A stretch of DNA of 6,742 nucleotides, taken from NCBI GenBank assembly GCA_035416745.1, contig DAOLNV010000001.1, forward strand, positions 154,592 to 161,333. The letters run 5' to 3'. Position numbers and translations under genes: made by a program. Shown in pieces: positions 5,969 to 6,742 of the stretch (its first letter is position 1; each line of letters starts with the position of its first letter). The stretch is from Candidatus Hydrogenedentota bacterium. Its GTDB lineage: Bacteria; Hydrogenedentota; Hydrogenedentia; Hydrogenedentales; SLHB01. The notes under the pieces are model-generated. The model had not been told where the DNA came from, ran no database searches, and worked only from the letters and a program-made list of their open reading frames with translations.

Positions 5969-6742
5969 TCACCGGTTTGCGGACGCGGCCAGCTTCGCCT
6001 GCAATTCGGCCAGGAACTTGTCGCCCGGCAGGTTCTTCTGGGCCATGTTGGCGACGTAGTCATTCAGGATGGGCGCGACTTTCTCGCGCCACCGGGCCTG
6101 TTCCGCCTCATCCAGGGTGATGGTTTGCTTCCCGAGGCTTGCGACAAACTCCCGGCCTTCAACATCAGCCTGGTCCCATGCAGCGCCGTGTTTGGGGATC
6201 CATTCGGCACTGACCTCGTTGAAGATCTGTTGAATGTCGGCGGGCAGCTTGTTCCATGCATCGAGATTCATCGTGACGAACATCGCCGTGGTGTAGCCGA
6301 TGCAGGTGCTGTCGATGACGTAGTCGATCACCTCACCCTGTTTCCATCCCTTGAGGGTCTCGATGGGGCATAGCGTCGCCTCCGCGACGCCCTTTTGCAG
6401 GGCTTCGTAGGTTTCGGGCTGGCTCATGCCCACGGCGGCGCCGCCAAGACTCTCGACGACTTTCGATGAAAGACCCGTAGCCCGGATTTTAAGCCCTGCC
6501 AGGTCTTCGAGCTTGTGTACGGGTTTCTTGGAGGCGAGGATGCCGGGACCGTGGGCGTGCACGTAAAGGAGATGGGTGTCAGCGATCTCGGCTGGCTGGT
6601 ATTTCTGGATCATCTCATTTGCGACCCGCGTTGCCGTCGACCCGTCGGGGTAGCCAAGGGGCAGGTCGAGGCCCTCAAGCAGTGGGAAGCGTCCGCGAGT
6701 GTATGCAAAACAACTCATCCCGATATCCGAAATGCCGTTCAC
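5969..6742 (-). CDS. dctP: TRAP transporter solute-binding protein (DctP), partial, 5' end outside window
   Basis: The window holds the last 257 residues of a DctP-family periplasmic binding protein. Complete members have about 330-350 residues, so roughly 70-90 residues including the export signal lie beyond the right edge. The first codon in view (GTG at 6742, in VNGISDIG) is internal, not a start. Family landmarks (numbered from the edge): KPVHKLEDLAGLKIRATG (73-90) with R87, equivalent to the arginine that clamps a ligand carboxylate. They continue with the PETYEALQKGVAEA helix (109-122) and the ETLKGWKQGEVIDY segment (128-141). A Leu/Ala/Lys-rich helix ends the protein. The conserved arginine suggests an organic acid ligand, but the exact substrate is unknown. 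It leads the dctPQM-uspA series. Confidence 0.95.
   Translation of the reverse strand: MNGISDIGMSCFAYTRGRFPLLEGLDLPLGYPDGSTATRVANEMIQKYQPAEIADTHLLYVHAHGPGILASKKPVHKLEDLAGLKIRATGLSSKVVESLGGAAVGMSQPETYEALQKGVAEATLCPIETLKGWKQGEVIDYVIDSTCIGYTTAMFVTMNLDAWNKLPADIQQIFNEVSAEWIPKHGAAWDQADVEGREFVASLGKQTITLDEAEQARWREKVAPILNDYVANMAQKNLPGDKFLAELQAKLAASANR

Noticed and set aside
5941..6063. 41-codon N-terminal extension of DctQ
   Set aside because: It lies inside the end of dctP, is Trp/Arg/Pro-rich shadow sequence, and the ATG at 5940 starts a standard DctQ.
5483..6373. 296-codon plus-strand frame opposite dctQ and dctP
   Set aside because: Antisense shadow of two well-supported TRAP genes, with no domain.
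6734..6742. GTG at the right edge as the start of DctP
   Set aside because: The protein would lack the export signal and the first domain strands; the GTG codes an internal Val in VNGISDIG of a gene cut by the window edge.

Overview
All recognisable genes in this window lie on the minus strand, so the text below runs from high to low coordinates (direction of transcription). The DNA is moderately GC-rich and gene-dense. A TRAP transporter with a periplasmic solute-binding protein, a bactofilin and a membrane-anchored M23 endopeptidase point to a Gram-negative bacterium with a periplasm. The mix (bactofilin/M23 pair, glycosyltransferase-methyltransferase fusion, DctPQM TRAP system) would suit an uncultured deltaproteobacterium-like, planctomycete-like or Hydrogenedentota-like lineage. 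The phylum cannot be fixed from the sequence alone, and this is only an inference.

Region 1 (6742 to about 3598) is a TRAP transport operon: dctP (5' end outside the window), dctQ and dctM, followed 31 bases later by a UspA-family protein with an ATP-binding motif. Two start sites need correcting against the longest open frames: dctQ starts at 5940 and dctM at 5431, overlapping the dctQ stop in an ATGA. The UspA protein probably starts at 4098, behind a good Shine-Dalgarno sequence. TRAP operons with an attached UspA protein are known (TeaABC-TeaD for ectoine in Halomonas).

Region 2 (3587 to 1687) continues on the same strand without room for an obvious promoter. It holds a cysteine-rich YkgJ-type putative metal-cluster protein, coupled by an ATGA overlap to a 436-residue fusion of a DPM1-like family 2 glycosyltransferase and a class I SAM-dependent methyltransferase. 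In the glycosyltransferase half the usual DxD metal/sugar-nucleotide site reads T-L-E and the PxYNE opening is missing, so it may be catalytically altered or dead. The six genes from dctP to the fusion are separated by 28, -4, 31, 10 and -4 bases, so they look like one transcription unit.

Region 3 (1686 to 1358) is a 329-base gap. It carries a strong sigma70-like promoter (TTGACT, 17-base spacer, TATAGT, extended TG) pointing at the M23 gene. It also holds a possible 32-codon small gene just after the fusion gene, and a possible 20-codon leader ORF whose stop overlaps the M23 start codon.

Region 4 (1357 to 1) is a cell-shape module: an M23 peptidase with one transmembrane segment, a coiled-coil stalk and an intact zinc site, then 2 bases later a bactofilin that runs off the left edge. 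By analogy with known bactofilin/M23 pairs, the cytoskeletal polymer probably positions the peptidoglycan hydrolase.

I see no RNA genes, CRISPR array, insertion sequence or phage genes. The most unusual items are the degenerate glycosyltransferase-methyltransferase fusion, its translational coupling to the YkgJ-type protein, and the attachment of both to a TRAP-UspA operon.
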